NCBI RefSeq assembly: GCF_001678755.1 | Contig: NZ_LZDS01000001.1 | Span: 124,001 to 188,000 of the forward strand | DNA: 64,000 nt | Direction: 5' to 3' | From: Acinetobacter gandensis | GTDB lineage: Bacteria; Pseudomonadota; Gammaproteobacteria; Pseudomonadales; Moraxellaceae | Shown: in pieces, positions 16,234 through 24,896 of the stretch | Position numbering within the stretch: the first letter of the stretch is position 1 | How the letters are laid out: each line of letters begins with the position of its first letter | Notes under the pieces: generated by a model | Told to the model about the DNA's origin: nothing | Database searches by the model: none | The model's input: only the letters and a program-made list of their open reading frames with translations | Made by a program: the position numbers and the translations under genes

Positions 16234-16857
16234 ATGGGCAAACCTTACGTACGTTTAGATAAGGACAACGCAGCAGTTCTTCTCGTTGACCATCAAACAG
16301 GTCTACTTTCATTGGTTCGTGATATCGACCCAGATAAATTTAAAAATAACGTGCTAGCACTTGCAGCCTTAGCTAAATATTTCAATCTTCCAACAATTTT
16401 AACTACAAGCTTTGAAGACGGTCCAAATGGCCCGCTTGTCCCTGAACTTGTAGACATGTTCCCAAATGCTCCTTTCATTGCTCGTCCTGGCCAAATCAAC
16501 GCTTGGGACAACGAAGATTTTGTTAAAGCAGTAAAAGCAACGGGTAAAAAACAACTCATCATTGCAGGTGTCGTGACTGAAGTTTGTGTAGCTTTCCCTA
16601 CACTTTCAGCACTTGCTGAAGACTTTGACGTATTCGTAATTACCGATGCGTCTGGTACGTTTAACCAGATGACACGTGATGCTGCATGGGATCGTATGTC
16701 ACAAGCTGGCGCTCATTTGCTAACTTGGTTTGCTGCTGCGGGTGAATTACATCGCGATTGGCGTAATGACATTGACGGTTTAGGTGCATTGTTCGGTGCG
16801 CATATCCCTGATTACAAAAACTTGATCACAAGCTATGTAAAAAACACTGCAAAATAA
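16234..16857 (+). CDS. YcaC-like isochorismatase-family hydrolase
   Basis: The 207-residue protein matches the cysteine-hydrolase superfamily (isochorismatase-like), YcaC subgroup. The nucleophile is Cys118 in GVVTEVCVAFP and the acid is Asp19 in LLVDHQTG. Position 84 is Arg (FIARPGQ), where the YcaC group is usually described with Lys. These proteins form octamers and their substrate is not firmly known. ATG 16234 is preferred because GAGG lies eight bases ahead; a longer frame starts at 16201 without support. A UUCG-loop terminator follows, then a LysR gene in the same direction. Confidence 0.9.
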   Translation: MGKPYVRLDKDNAAVLLVDHQTGLLSLVRDIDPDKFKNNVLALAALAKYFNLPTILTTSFEDGPNGPLVPELVDMFPNAPFIARPGQINAWDNEDFVKAVKATGKKQLIIAGVVTEVCVAFPTLSALAEDFDVFVITDASGTFNQMTRDAAWDRMSQAGAHLLTWFAAAGELHRDWRNDIDGLGALFGAHIPDYKNLITSYVKNTAK

Positions 16858-16871
16858 TTTATTTTGCCAAT

Positions 16872-16899
16872 AAAAAAAGCGGTCTTCGGATCGCTTTTT
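16872..16899 (+). terminator. Intrinsic terminator with UUCG loop
   Basis: GCGGTC-TTCG-GATCGC stem (one G-T pair) followed by TTTTT, 21 bases after the hydrolase stop. Confidence 0.8.
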
Positions 16900-16972
16900 C
16901 ATATTAAGCCCCGCCACATTCACGTATGATTTGGGCATAACTTCCATTTTTGGATATAAATTTAGGTGATGT

Positions 16973-17896
16973 ATGCACTCATTTGATGATTATTACTACT
17001 TTTATCTGGTGGTGAAACACGGTGGTTTTAGTGCTGCAAGCGAAGCATCAAATATAACTAAATCTAAACTCAGTCGACGCATTTTAGACCTCGAAGCAAA
17101 ATACAATATTACGTTAATTCAGCGTTCTACACGACACTTTAAGGTCACGACATTAGGCCAAGAATTGTATGAAGAATGCATAAAAATAATTCAGCAAGTC
17201 GACTGTGCGCACAACGTGCTGTTAAAACAAAAAAGTGAACCTGAAGGATTGGTTAAAATTAGTTACCCACCTGTCATGATGGAACGTCAAATTCGCCCGT
17301 TACTTAATCAGTTCCTTAAAAATCATCCTAAAGTGCAAGTTGAGCTTGAACTATCTAGCCGTCGGGTTGATGTATTACATGACGATATTGATCTCGCCAT
17401 TCGTACCAATTTTGCTGAAAATGAAGACTCTAGCATTATTGTACGTGACGTAATTAAAACCGTGCATTGTTTAGTGGTTAGCCCTGAGGTCTTACAAGGG
17501 CGTGTACTTGAGCATATTACCGAGTTAAGTGAATTTCCAAGTATTGTGTTAGGGACACAAAAAAATCGCCACCAATGGCATTTACATCATTTAGCGCAAC
17601 AAGAACAAATTGAAATTTCACTCAACCCACGCATCAAAAGTAATGACTTGGCTGGTGCCTATTATGCTGTTTTAGATGGTTTAGGGATTGCCGACCTGCC
17701 TTATCTCACGGTCAAAGACGATATTGAAGCCGGACGCTTAATTCACCTTTTCCCCGAATGGTGCTCAAATGTCGGAACCATCCAGTTGGTCTACGCTTCA
17801 CGTAAAGGGCAACGTTTAGTGATGGAACAATTAATTGAGTATTTGGTCGAAGGTATTCGTGAATATGGCCCTCAACATGATGGTTATTTAATTTAA
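16973..17896 (+). CDS. LysR-family transcriptional regulator
   Basis: The 307-residue protein has a typical N-terminal winged helix-turn-helix (residues 2-60; FYLVVKHGGFSAASEASNITKSKLSRRILDLEAKYNITLIQRSTR) and a C-terminal substrate-binding domain (about 90-295; the stretch from VKISYP onward). It belongs to the subgroup in which the second domain resembles DsdA/AaeR-type aromatic sensors. Its likely target is the YcaC-like hydrolase/pirin region just upstream, though LysR genes more often sit divergent from their target. The effector is unknown. Confidence 0.9.
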   Translation: MHSFDDYYYFYLVVKHGGFSAASEASNITKSKLSRRILDLEAKYNITLIQRSTRHFKVTTLGQELYEECIKIIQQVDCAHNVLLKQKSEPEGLVKISYPPVMMERQIRPLLNQFLKNHPKVQVELELSSRRVDVLHDDIDLAIRTNFAENEDSSIIVRDVIKTVHCLVVSPEVLQGRVLEHITELSEFPSIVLGTQKNRHQWHLHHLAQQEQIEISLNPRIKSNDLAGAYYAVLDGLGIADLPYLTVKDDIEAGRLIHLFPEWCSNVGTIQLVYASRKGQRLVMEQLIEYLVEGIREYGPQHDGYLI

Positions 17897-17910
17897 TCTT
17901 TCGTATGCAT

Positions 17911-17941
17911 AAAAAAGCCAGAACAATGTCCTGGCTTTTTG
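17911..17941. terminator. Bidirectional intrinsic terminator
   Basis: AAAGCCAG...CTGGCTTT hairpin with A and T flanks lies between the convergent LysR gene and ahpC. Confidence 0.8.
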
Positions 17942-17965
17942 TATTTCAGTCAAACTGAATCGATC

Positions 17966-18529
17966 TTAGATTTTACCAACCAAATCAATTGATGGTGCAA
18001 GTGTTGCTTCACCTTCTTTCCATTTCGCTGGACATACTTCACCTGGGTGAGCATGTACATATTGTGCCGCTTTTACTTTACGCATTAATTCAGATGCGTC
18101 ACGACCAATACCGCCTGCGTTGATTTCAACGATTTGGATTTTACCTTCAGGATCGATAACAAAGGTACCACGATCTGCAAGGCCATCCGCTTCAATCAAT
18201 ACGTCAAAGTTTTTCGCTAAGGTCCAAGTTGGATCGCCAACCATTGGGTATTCGATTTTCTTAATTTCTTCAGAAGAATCGTGCCAAGCTTTATGTGTAA
18301 AGTGTGTATCTGTTGATACTGAGTAAATTTCTACGCCCATTTTTTGGAATTCAGCATAGTGATCAGCAAGATCGCCTAATTCTGTTGGACATACAAATGT
18401 GAAATCAGCAGGATAGAAGAATACAACAGACCATTTACCGTAGAAGTCTTTTTCTGAAACTTCAACAAATTGACCATCTTTGTAAGCTGTTGCGTTAAAT
18501 GGTTTTACTTCAGTGTTAATTAAACTCAT
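17966..18529 (-). CDS. ahpC: Alkyl hydroperoxide reductase peroxidatic subunit
   Basis: AhpC is a typical two-cysteine peroxiredoxin reducing H2O2, organic peroxides and peroxynitrite. The 187-residue protein has the peroxidatic Cys47 in DFTFVCPTE and the resolving Cys166 in GEVCPAKW, with the GGIGRD motif that marks the hyperoxidation-sensitive bacterial type. No ahpF is next to it, so its reductase is encoded elsewhere. Upstream lies an inverted repeat (18602-18635) that may be regulatory. Confidence 0.97.
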   Translation of the reverse strand: MSLINTEVKPFNATAYKDGQFVEVSEKDFYGKWSVVFFYPADFTFVCPTELGDLADHYAEFQKMGVEIYSVSTDTHFTHKAWHDSSEEIKKIEYPMVGDPTWTLAKNFDVLIEADGLADRGTFVIDPEGKIQIVEINAGGIGRDASELMRKVKAAQYVHAHPGEVCPAKWKEGEATLAPSIDLVGKI

Positions 18530-18595
18530 GTGATATTCCTCTAACTCATTTCAGGTTTGTTTCTCTGTTGAAGTTAGAATACGAAAAATATTATC

Positions 18596-18635
18596 ATAGG
18601 TAAAACCGTACTTTTTTATAAAAACTATCGGTTTT
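18596..18635. promoter_or_regulatory. Dyad upstream of ahpC
   Basis: AAAACCG (18602-18608) is mirrored by CGGTTTT (18629-18635), each preceded by ATAG or CTAT. OxyR sites use ATAG/CTAT half-sites spaced by seven bases, but that spacing is not met here, so an OxyR call is not supported. It may be a control site of another kind. Confidence 0.25.
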
Positions 18636-18741
18636 TTAGATTCATTATTTATATTAACATTTCGAGTTTAATCGACGCTTCCAATCCATAATCTATTCAC
18701 TCAATGCTGCACACAGTACTGGCTAACATTTAGATACACAT

Positions 18742-18770
18742 AAAAAAGCCCTCAATATTGAGGGCTTTTT
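18742..18770. terminator. Intrinsic terminator of ssb
   Basis: GCCCTCAAT followed directly by ATTGAGGGC, with A-run and T-run flanks, 30 bases beyond the ssb stop on the minus strand. Confidence 0.85.
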
Positions 18771-18795
18771 GGATGATGATTTACTGTTTTAAAAA

Positions 18796-19374
18796 TTAAA
18801 ATGGTAAGTCGTCATCTAAATCCGCTGCTGCAGGTGCTGGCGTTGGTGCAGGTTGTTGCTTCGGTGCAAAACCACTTGGGTTGTTATTGCCATAGCTGTT
18901 GCCTTGAGCAGGTTGGTTATTTCCATAACCACCTTGGTTGCCGTAGCCGCCTTGGTTTTGGTTATTGTTATAACCACCTTGTTGGTTGTTAAAACGTGGT
19001 TGGTTAAACTCACCGCCTTGACCTTGCTCGCCTTGTTGACGGTTGTTATCCAACATTTGCATCTGTTCACCACGAATTTCAGTGGTATAACGCTCTTGAC
19101 CATTTTGATCAGTCCATTGGCGTGTACGTAATGAACCTTCAATATAAACTTTAGAACCTTTACGCAAATATTGCTGAGCAATTTCACCTAAACGGTTATG
19201 CAACACAATACGGTGCCATTCAGTTTGCTCTTTACGCTCACCCGTATTTTTATCAGTCCACGAATCACTTGTCGCGATTGAAAATTGGGTTAATGAACCA
19301 CCATTTGCAAAAGTTTTAGTTTCTGGGTCTTTACCCAAAGTACCGACTAAAATGACTTTATTTACACCACGCAT
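18796..19374 (-). CDS. ssb: Single-stranded DNA-binding protein
   Basis: SSB protects single-stranded DNA in replication and repair. The 192-residue protein has the OB-fold domain (residues 1-110; [15 protein letters not shown] and TEWHRIVL), a flexible linker of Gln, Gly, Asn and Tyr (about 112-170, repeats of GGYGNNQ type) and the acidic C-terminal tip DLDDDLPF that recruits partner proteins. Its linker is longer than that of E. coli. It is downstream of the MFS gene on the same strand, 51 bases apart, so the two may share a transcript. Confidence 0.97.
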   Translation of the reverse strand: MRGVNKVILVGTLGKDPETKTFANGGSLTQFSIATSDSWTDKNTGERKEQTEWHRIVLHNRLGEIAQQYLRKGSKVYIEGSLRTRQWTDQNGQERYTTEIRGEQMQMLDNNRQQGEQGQGGEFNQPRFNNQQGGYNNNQNQGGYGNQGGYGNNQPAQGNSYGNNNPSGFAPKQQPAPTPAPAAADLDDDLPF

Positions 19375-19425
19375 CAGACGTATTCTTCCTATTTATTTCT
19401 ATTATTTACTTTATAAGAGTTATGC

Positions 19426-20790
19426 TTAAATGGCTACCTCTTTCCCTAACAAGTGCGTTAAATGTTGTCGCGCAGATTCATCAATTTGCTGCTTATCCAC
19501 TTTTACGTAAGCCACTTGTTGGTCAGACATCACCACGACCTCTTCAATACCACGAATTGCCAAAAGCTGAGAAGTCCATTCATCTGTTTGTTTGTCATCC
19601 GGTAAGCTAAATACCATTGACGACAGATAACGCGGCTGTGCCAAACCAAAACTAATCAGCAACCATACAATCGCTAAGGCCGTTAAAATCCCCCAACCCA
19701 TCGCTGTATTGTTTAGCACTAATAGTTGTCCACCAATCATCCCGCCAAAAAATGCACCGAGAAATTGACTACTCGCATTCACGCCCATTGCTGTTGCTTT
19801 CGACTGAATCGGTGCTGCTTTTGATAACCACGATGGCAACAATGCTTCCATCACATTAAAGGCAATGAAGAATAAGCCTAAACCGAGCAACAGAATATAT
19901 TTCGATTCAAAACCAAATATTAAAATCCCTAAACCTAGGATAATGCCGCCAATTGCAGTTAAGAAAATGCCACGCATTTTGCGATATTTTTCCGCCAAAA
20001 CAATACTTGGAAAAGCAAACAACAGACTCAAAATCAATAATGGCAAATACACCAAACCATGTGAGCTAAGCGGAATTTGGGCAAAATCAATTAACTGTGA
20101 AGGCACATAAATAAACATGGCAGTGAGTAATAAATGCAATGCAAAAACCGAGACATGTAAACGGTTAAGATCACCCATTTTCAACACTTGTTTAAGCTGT
20201 GCCACATAACCTTGCTGAAAGTTACGATGGTGACGGGTCACTTTTGGCACCAATAGCAACATTGAAATGGCAGCCAGTCCCATAATGGTTGTCACCCAAA
20301 ATAGTCCTGAGATTCCCACTAAACCAGTGAGCCAAGGGCCTAAACTGAAGGCTACAGCAAAAGACACACCAATACTCATACCCATGGTTGCCATGGCTTT
20401 CATACGATTTTCTTCGCGGGTCACATCGGCAAGTAAAGCCATGACCACCGCTGAAACTGCACCACCGCCCGCAATTGCACGACCAATAATCACGCCATAA
20501 ATGCTGTCCGACATGGCTGCAATTGCACCACCTAACGCAAACAGCAATAGCCCAATAACCACCAAAGGCTTACGACTATAGCGGTCCGCAATTAAACTAA
20601 ATGGAATTTGTAAAATCGCTTGAGTTAAACCGTATACACCGACTGCAAGACCAATTAATGCAGGTGTCGCTCCTGCATACTCCTGTCCTGCTACAGAAAA
20701 TACCGGAATAATCATGAACAGCCCCAGCATGCGCAAGGCAAATATGCTGCTCAAAGCAAAGGTTGAGCGTCGTTCAAGAGCATTCATCAT
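19426..20790 (-). CDS. YajR-like MFS transporter with C-terminal YAM domain
   Basis: This 454-residue major facilitator protein has twelve predicted helices and the motif-A segment DRYSRKPLVVIG after helix 2. Its start (ERRSTFALSSIFALRMLGLFMIIPVFS) closely resembles E. coli YajR, and so does the extra C-terminal domain of about 65 residues (from DDKQTDEW; strand-helix-strand with EEVVVM and VAYVKV), the ferredoxin-like YAM domain. YajR's substrate is unknown; drug or metabolite export by proton antiport is the family role. Two adjacent ATGs (20790, 20787) make the start uncertain by one codon. Confidence 0.87.
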   Translation of the reverse strand: MMNALERRSTFALSSIFALRMLGLFMIIPVFSVAGQEYAGATPALIGLAVGVYGLTQAILQIPFSLIADRYSRKPLVVIGLLLFALGGAIAAMSDSIYGVIIGRAIAGGGAVSAVVMALLADVTREENRMKAMATMGMSIGVSFAVAFSLGPWLTGLVGISGLFWVTTIMGLAAISMLLLVPKVTRHHRNFQQGYVAQLKQVLKMGDLNRLHVSVFALHLLLTAMFIYVPSQLIDFAQIPLSSHGLVYLPLLILSLLFAFPSIVLAEKYRKMRGIFLTAIGGIILGLGILIFGFESKYILLLGLGLFFIAFNVMEALLPSWLSKAAPIQSKATAMGVNASSQFLGAFFGGMIGGQLLVLNNTAMGWGILTALAIVWLLISFGLAQPRYLSSMVFSLPDDKQTDEWTSQLLAIRGIEEVVVMSDQQVAYVKVDKQQIDESARQHLTHLLGKEVAI

Positions 20791-20895
20791 AGCTGGTTAA
20801 AAATTCATTAATCTTGGAATGGGATTATAGGACATTCAGCGTGCAGCGAAGCAGGATTTTTATTTAAATTAAAGATGATCATCATCTAAAAAACA

Positions 20896-20921
20896 AAAAG
20901 CGCAGCCAGTGCTGCGCTTTT
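20896..20921. terminator. Bidirectional intrinsic terminator
   Basis: AAAAGCGCAGC-cagt-GCTGCGCTTTT. It ends the TerC/DUF475 gene on the minus strand. Confidence 0.85.
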
Positions 20922-20947
20922 GTAAGCCTTTCAAGCTTGAGCAGGGA

Positions 20948-22036
20948 TTAACCGCCCAATTGTTGTTGACGTTTTTTATATTGGATTGAGGCGATCACGG
21001 CCCAAACAATAAATGCCACGCCAATCAGACCAGTTACCACTTCAGGAACGTGTACACCTGTACCACTCGCTAACATGATGAATGCAAGTGCACCAATGGC
21101 ATAATGCGCACCATGTTCAAGGAAGATATAAGCGTCCAAAGTACCTTTATCAACCAAGTAAATCGTCATTGAACGTACGAACATCGCACCAATTGCAAGA
21201 CCTAACATGATGATCACAACGTCAGAGGTAATCGCAAAAGCACCAATTACACCATCAAAACTGAACGATGCATCCAGTACTTCAAGGTAAAGGAAGCCAC
21301 CAAAGCCTGCTTTGATCACGCCCGTTGGCGCTCCATTCGCATCGTGACCAACCGCATTACCATTTTCATCAACTTCAGGTTCACCACCCAGTAAGTGACT
21401 CAATACTTGTACACCGATATAAATCACAATACCCCAGATACCTGCCATAACCACAGCAAGACGTGTTTCTTCAGCGATATTTGCCGCCATTACTAAAAGT
21501 GCAATGAGCGCAATAAATACCGACATGGCTGGAACGTTCGCAAGATTTGCCAAACGACGTTCTAACCAACGGAACCAATGAGTATCTTTACCTTCATCTA
21601 AGAAGAAGTTTAAGAACACCAATAAAAGGAAAGCGCCACCAAATGCAGCAATTTCAGCATGATGTGCCATCAACTTGGCAGAGTATTCAATTGGATTATT
21701 CAGTGCCAATTGCACCACTTCCATTGCGCCCATGTCTGCCGTTACAGCAACAATGACGATTGGGAAAATCAAACGCATACCGAATACAGCAATCACAATA
21801 CCCACGGTCAAGAAAATCATTTTCCAGAAATGATCCCAACCACGGAGTACCGATGCATTCACCACAGCGTTATCAAATGATAATGATACTTCCATCACTG
21901 CCAAAATTGCAGTAATGGTCAAAGCCGTAAACATGGCCTGTAAGCCCGCATTTGGGCCATGCGTAAAGCCCCAATAAGCAGAAATAGCCAGACACACGAT
22001 CGTAAAGAAGATAGAGAAACCAAAATGTTTCATCAT
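20948..22036 (-). CDS. DUF475/TerC-like integral membrane protein
   Basis: The 362-residue protein has about nine membrane helices and the TerC-superfamily pattern of acidic residues inside helices: EVSLSFDNAVVNASVL (about residues 48-63) and its later counterpart LEVLDASFSFDGVIGAFAIT (about 250-270). These repeated S-F-D-(N/G) motifs are thought to coordinate metal ions; relatives are tied to tellurite resistance and Mn2+ export. Metal export or homeostasis is the best guess, with no proof of substrate. Single gene with its own terminator; two adjacent ATGs allow a one-codon shift. Confidence 0.85.
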   Translation of the reverse strand: MMKHFGFSIFFTIVCLAISAYWGFTHGPNAGLQAMFTALTITAILAVMEVSLSFDNAVVNASVLRGWDHFWKMIFLTVGIVIAVFGMRLIFPIVIVAVTADMGAMEVVQLALNNPIEYSAKLMAHHAEIAAFGGAFLLLVFLNFFLDEGKDTHWFRWLERRLANLANVPAMSVFIALIALLVMAANIAEETRLAVVMAGIWGIVIYIGVQVLSHLLGGEPEVDENGNAVGHDANGAPTGVIKAGFGGFLYLEVLDASFSFDGVIGAFAITSDVVIIMLGLAIGAMFVRSMTIYLVDKGTLDAYIFLEHGAHYAIGALAFIMLASGTGVHVPEVVTGLIGVAFIVWAVIASIQYKKRQQQLGG

Positions 22037-22244
22037 GGTAGATCGACCTGTTTTTTCAAAATAAGAGTAAAACTAAAACTAAAGATAGAGTTGAGTTTTA
22101 TGCCGCGATTATGACGCTTTTTATGAATGAAACCAAAAAAATCTTCGTTACATTTTGAATAAACACTCTAAGATGAAACATTCTATTCTGATGCCACCAT
22201 ATGGCATGCACATGCTTCATTGATTGAATTTGTAGGAAGATCCA

Positions 22245-22907
22245 ATGCTTTTTTCGCAAGATGTTTGGCAACGTAATGCTGAACTGTATCAGCAGATTTT
22301 AAATTTACCGTTTAATCAGGAACTGGCTCAAGGCACATTAAGCCGAGATGCCTTCAGCCATTATGTGATTCAAGATGCCCACTATCTTTTGGCCTATGGT
22401 CGTGCCTTAGCTGTATGTGCCGCAAAAGCCTTTGAGGCAGATGATGTCATTCAGTTTTCTGAAGGGGCAAAAATTGCAATTGTGGTCGAGCGCAGCTTAC
22501 ACAATGACTTTATGCAAGGCTTTAACATCAGCAAAGAAGAATTTGAAAATACACCACTGACCCTTGCCTGCCACCATTACACTTCATTTTTAACCGCAAC
22601 AGCCTGGTCAGAAAGCTATCCAGTCGTTCTGGCTTCGTTGTTGCCGTGTTTTTGGATTTATGCAGAAGTGGGTAAAGCCATTGTGAATCAATCAGTACCA
22701 AACAACCCTTATCAAGCATGGATCGACACCTATTCAGGTGAAGAATTTAATACTGCAGTGAACAATGTCATTCACACGATTGATAAAGTCGCAGCGACTT
22801 GTGATGCTGACACCTTAACCAAAATGCATAAAGCCTATACCGATGCCGCTAAATTAGAATGGATGTTTTGGGACAGTGCCTACCAACAACGGACTTGGCC
22901 TATTTAA
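22245..22907 (+). CDS. tenA: TenA-family thiaminase II / aminopyrimidine aminohydrolase
   Basis: TenA hydrolyses aminopyrimidine breakdown products of thiamin and salvages HMP for thiamin synthesis. The 220-residue protein keeps all residues known as the active site of B. subtilis TenA, at the same numbers: Asp44, Tyr47, Tyr112, catalytic Cys135 (LLPCFWIYAEVG), Tyr139, Tyr163 and Glu205. This argues for a true TenA with the catalytic cysteine rather than the TenA_E type. No TPP riboswitch is evident upstream and no other thiamin gene is next to it. Confidence 0.95.
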   Translation: MLFSQDVWQRNAELYQQILNLPFNQELAQGTLSRDAFSHYVIQDAHYLLAYGRALAVCAAKAFEADDVIQFSEGAKIAIVVERSLHNDFMQGFNISKEEFENTPLTLACHHYTSFLTATAWSESYPVVLASLLPCFWIYAEVGKAIVNQSVPNNPYQAWIDTYSGEEFNTAVNNVIHTIDKVAATCDADTLTKMHKAYTDAAKLEWMFWDSAYQQRTWPI

Positions 22908-22922
22908 AATAAAAGCTATACA

Positions 22923-22951
22923 TATAACCGTCTTTACCCTAGGACGGTTAT
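22923..22951. repeat. Hairpin after tenA
   Basis: ATAACCGTC (22924-22932 region) mirrors GACGGTTAT across about ten bases. There is no T-run on either side, but its position between the convergent tenA and the next gene suggests transcript ending or 3'-end protection. Confidence 0.5.
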
Positions 22952-22981
22952 ACAAACAGATAATAAATTTAAAGACTAAAA

Positions 22982-23704
22982 TTAACTTTTAAAACGATAC
23001 CACCCTAAGAAAATACCAACGCCAATCATTACTAAAAAAATAGCAAATTTGGCTTCGCGTGTTTCACTGCGAATACGGTGACGATCTTGTGTTTCTTCGG
23101 ATTGGAATTGTGATTTCATTAAAGGATCAAGATTGGCAATGGCCTTTAAGTCTTTAGGTTTTTCACCTTCACCTAAGACGATATATAAACCTTTCACATC
23201 CATTTCATGCATTTGCCCCAGTTCAATATTAAGCTGCGTGGATTGTGCATTATATTCAGGCACCCAGTCTTCAACTCTGGCATAGACGTGTGCACGACTC
23301 ACATCAAACACAGAGGCATCCTGAATCGTTTTACCAGTTTGATCCTGAATTAATTCTGCAAAATCTGAATATTGCGAAAATGCAAATTCTTTCTTATTCG
23401 CTAATCGGATTCCCTCGAAACCATATTCGTCAATTTTTTTGGCAGGATTATTTTTAAATAAAATACCTTGAGGCTGTACTTTAAAATCTAATACTGTGTC
23501 GTCAGGAACTTGATTGGTCTGCAACACCATATAAACCACCGACCACATTTGAGCATTAGGTGCAATAGCCGATGCCTTTACGCTATAACTTTGTCCCGCT
23601 TGTGGTTCAATAAACTGCTCAAAGCCAAGAATTTTGGTATCTTCAGCCCAAGCCATCACCCCTGTGCAGAGCCCCAACAAACAAATTAAAATTTTTACCC
23701 ACAT
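22982..23704 (-). CDS. Exported protein with C-terminal membrane anchor, unknown
   Basis: The 240-residue protein has a signal peptide (MWVKILICLLGLCTGVMAWA, cut near residue 20), a soluble periplasmic domain rich in strands (about 25-190), a charged stretch (QDRHRIRSETREAK) and a hydrophobic C-terminal helix (about 215-235). It should be held in the inner membrane facing the periplasm. I do not recognise a family. It lies upstream of nothing obvious: a GlpM-like gene is 165 bases away on the same strand. Confidence 0.65.
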   Translation of the reverse strand: MWVKILICLLGLCTGVMAWAEDTKILGFEQFIEPQAGQSYSVKASAIAPNAQMWSVVYMVLQTNQVPDDTVLDFKVQPQGILFKNNPAKKIDEYGFEGIRLANKKEFAFSQYSDFAELIQDQTGKTIQDASVFDVSRAHVYARVEDWVPEYNAQSTQLNIELGQMHEMDVKGLYIVLGEGEKPKDLKAIANLDPLMKSQFQSEETQDRHRIRSETREAKFAIFLVMIGVGIFLGWYRFKS

Positions 23705-23869
23705 AAGTTGCTCTTGTATTATTTATAAAGTCATTTTTTTGGCCATTATAGTGATTTAATGTGTGATAAACATCACACTCATATTTAATAAACAATTGGA
23801 AAAAATGAATATTTTTTAATTTTTATGCTGTTTTATTAATCAAAGTTCCAAATACCATTACAGACATTT

Positions 23870-24211
23870 TTAAGCTTGAAAACTTTGCCAAGTATAAATC
23901 AAGACCGCTGCGGCAATTATCCAACTTACGGTTGCCACACTCAAACATGCCACGAGGCTTAAACGTGTAGCCAACACATAAACCATCAGCAAATAAATGA
24001 AATATGGAATCAGTGACCATATGCCAAAAAGTGCAGTTTTCTGTAAAGCCGCCGCTCCTTGATCACTGGCTACAATCACATGTGCAATCAAAGCAAAAGT
24101 CGGAAATAACGGAACTAAGCCAGCAATATAAAAAGCCTTACTTTTAGACAGCAGAGCAATCAGCACCACGACCAGCGCGCCCATTAAACTTTTTAAAAAT
24201 AAAGACAACAT
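23870..24211 (-). CDS. glpM: GlpM-family membrane protein
   Basis: This 113-residue protein has four predicted helices and the conserved string LLSKSKAFYIAGLVPLFPTFALIAH (about residues 20-44) typical of GlpM (PF06942). In Pseudomonas aeruginosa GlpM was described in connection with alginate production and glycerol metabolism genes; its biochemical role is unknown. It is not next to glp genes here. Confidence 0.85.
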   Translation of the reverse strand: MLSLFLKSLMGALVVVLIALLSKSKAFYIAGLVPLFPTFALIAHVIVASDQGAAALQKTALFGIWSLIPYFIYLLMVYVLATRLSLVACLSVATVSWIIAAAVLIYTWQSFQA

Positions 24212-24346
24212 GCTTATATTCCATTAGCAAAAACTCGCCTAGTCTACTCCTGACTTAGTGTTGAAATAACCTCAATAAGCACTTTCTGTTTAAAAAATCA
24301 AAGTCGCTATCGAATTAGTCTTCAAGTGGCTTTTCGCATTGTCCGT

Positions 24347-24715
24347 TTATTTACACCAAAGACTACTGGTAAAGCGCGCTTTTTGCTCCAAAGCCATTTG
24401 TTTAAATTGCGCTTGAACTGTTTGATCATCATCCGTCATTAGGTGTTGGTTGGCATCCACCAGAGCCAATACATAATCATATTGTTTCGGTATTTTGTCG
24501 CAAGCTAGATGCTTTTTTTCTGTATCCGTCTTGGCTTGTCCTAATTCAGCAATATATAAATCGATTTTTTCATTTTCAAGATTCAGCGCGGTCGTTGCTT
24601 CTTGCAGGGTGTTGTACTTTTCGACTTTCAGGTGGCTTGTTTCCGTACACGCACCCAATAAAAATGTAGCGACCAATACGGCAACACAGCCTGTTACTTT
24701 TACTAAAACTGTCAT
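24347..24715 (-). CDS. Small lipoprotein, unknown
   Basis: The 122-residue protein has a lipoprotein signal with lipobox LLGAC (Cys at about residue 23), so it should be lipid-anchored in the envelope. The mature part is a helical, charged domain with three further cysteine or tryptophan landmarks (HLACDKIPKQYDYVLALVDANQHL; C-terminal SSLWCK). Two cysteines could form a disulphide. No family recognised. Divergent from uvrA over 181 bases. Confidence 0.7.
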   Translation of the reverse strand: MTVLVKVTGCVAVLVATFLLGACTETSHLKVEKYNTLQEATTALNLENEKIDLYIAELGQAKTDTEKKHLACDKIPKQYDYVLALVDANQHLMTDDDQTVQAQFKQMALEQKARFTSSLWCK

Positions 24716-24896
24716 CTTTCGAATTGTCCTGTCTTGATTACACCTGAATGCGCGCTGGCATTTCCGTGATCAATCAAATTTTGTTTCGGCCTTTTTCTCA
24801 CAAAGACATGCATAAATCTAGGTTTAATTTACACTTGAACAATTTTCATGCGCTATCATATACAAGTTTTTCGATGAAACTTTTCAGGACCCTTGC

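Noticed and set aside
18596-18635. OxyR box upstream of ahpC
   Set aside because: ATAG and CTAT are present but the seven-base spacing of an OxyR site is not met.
22100-22244. TPP riboswitch ahead of tenA
   Set aside because: No CTGAGA or other conserved thi-box core is present in the upstream DNA.
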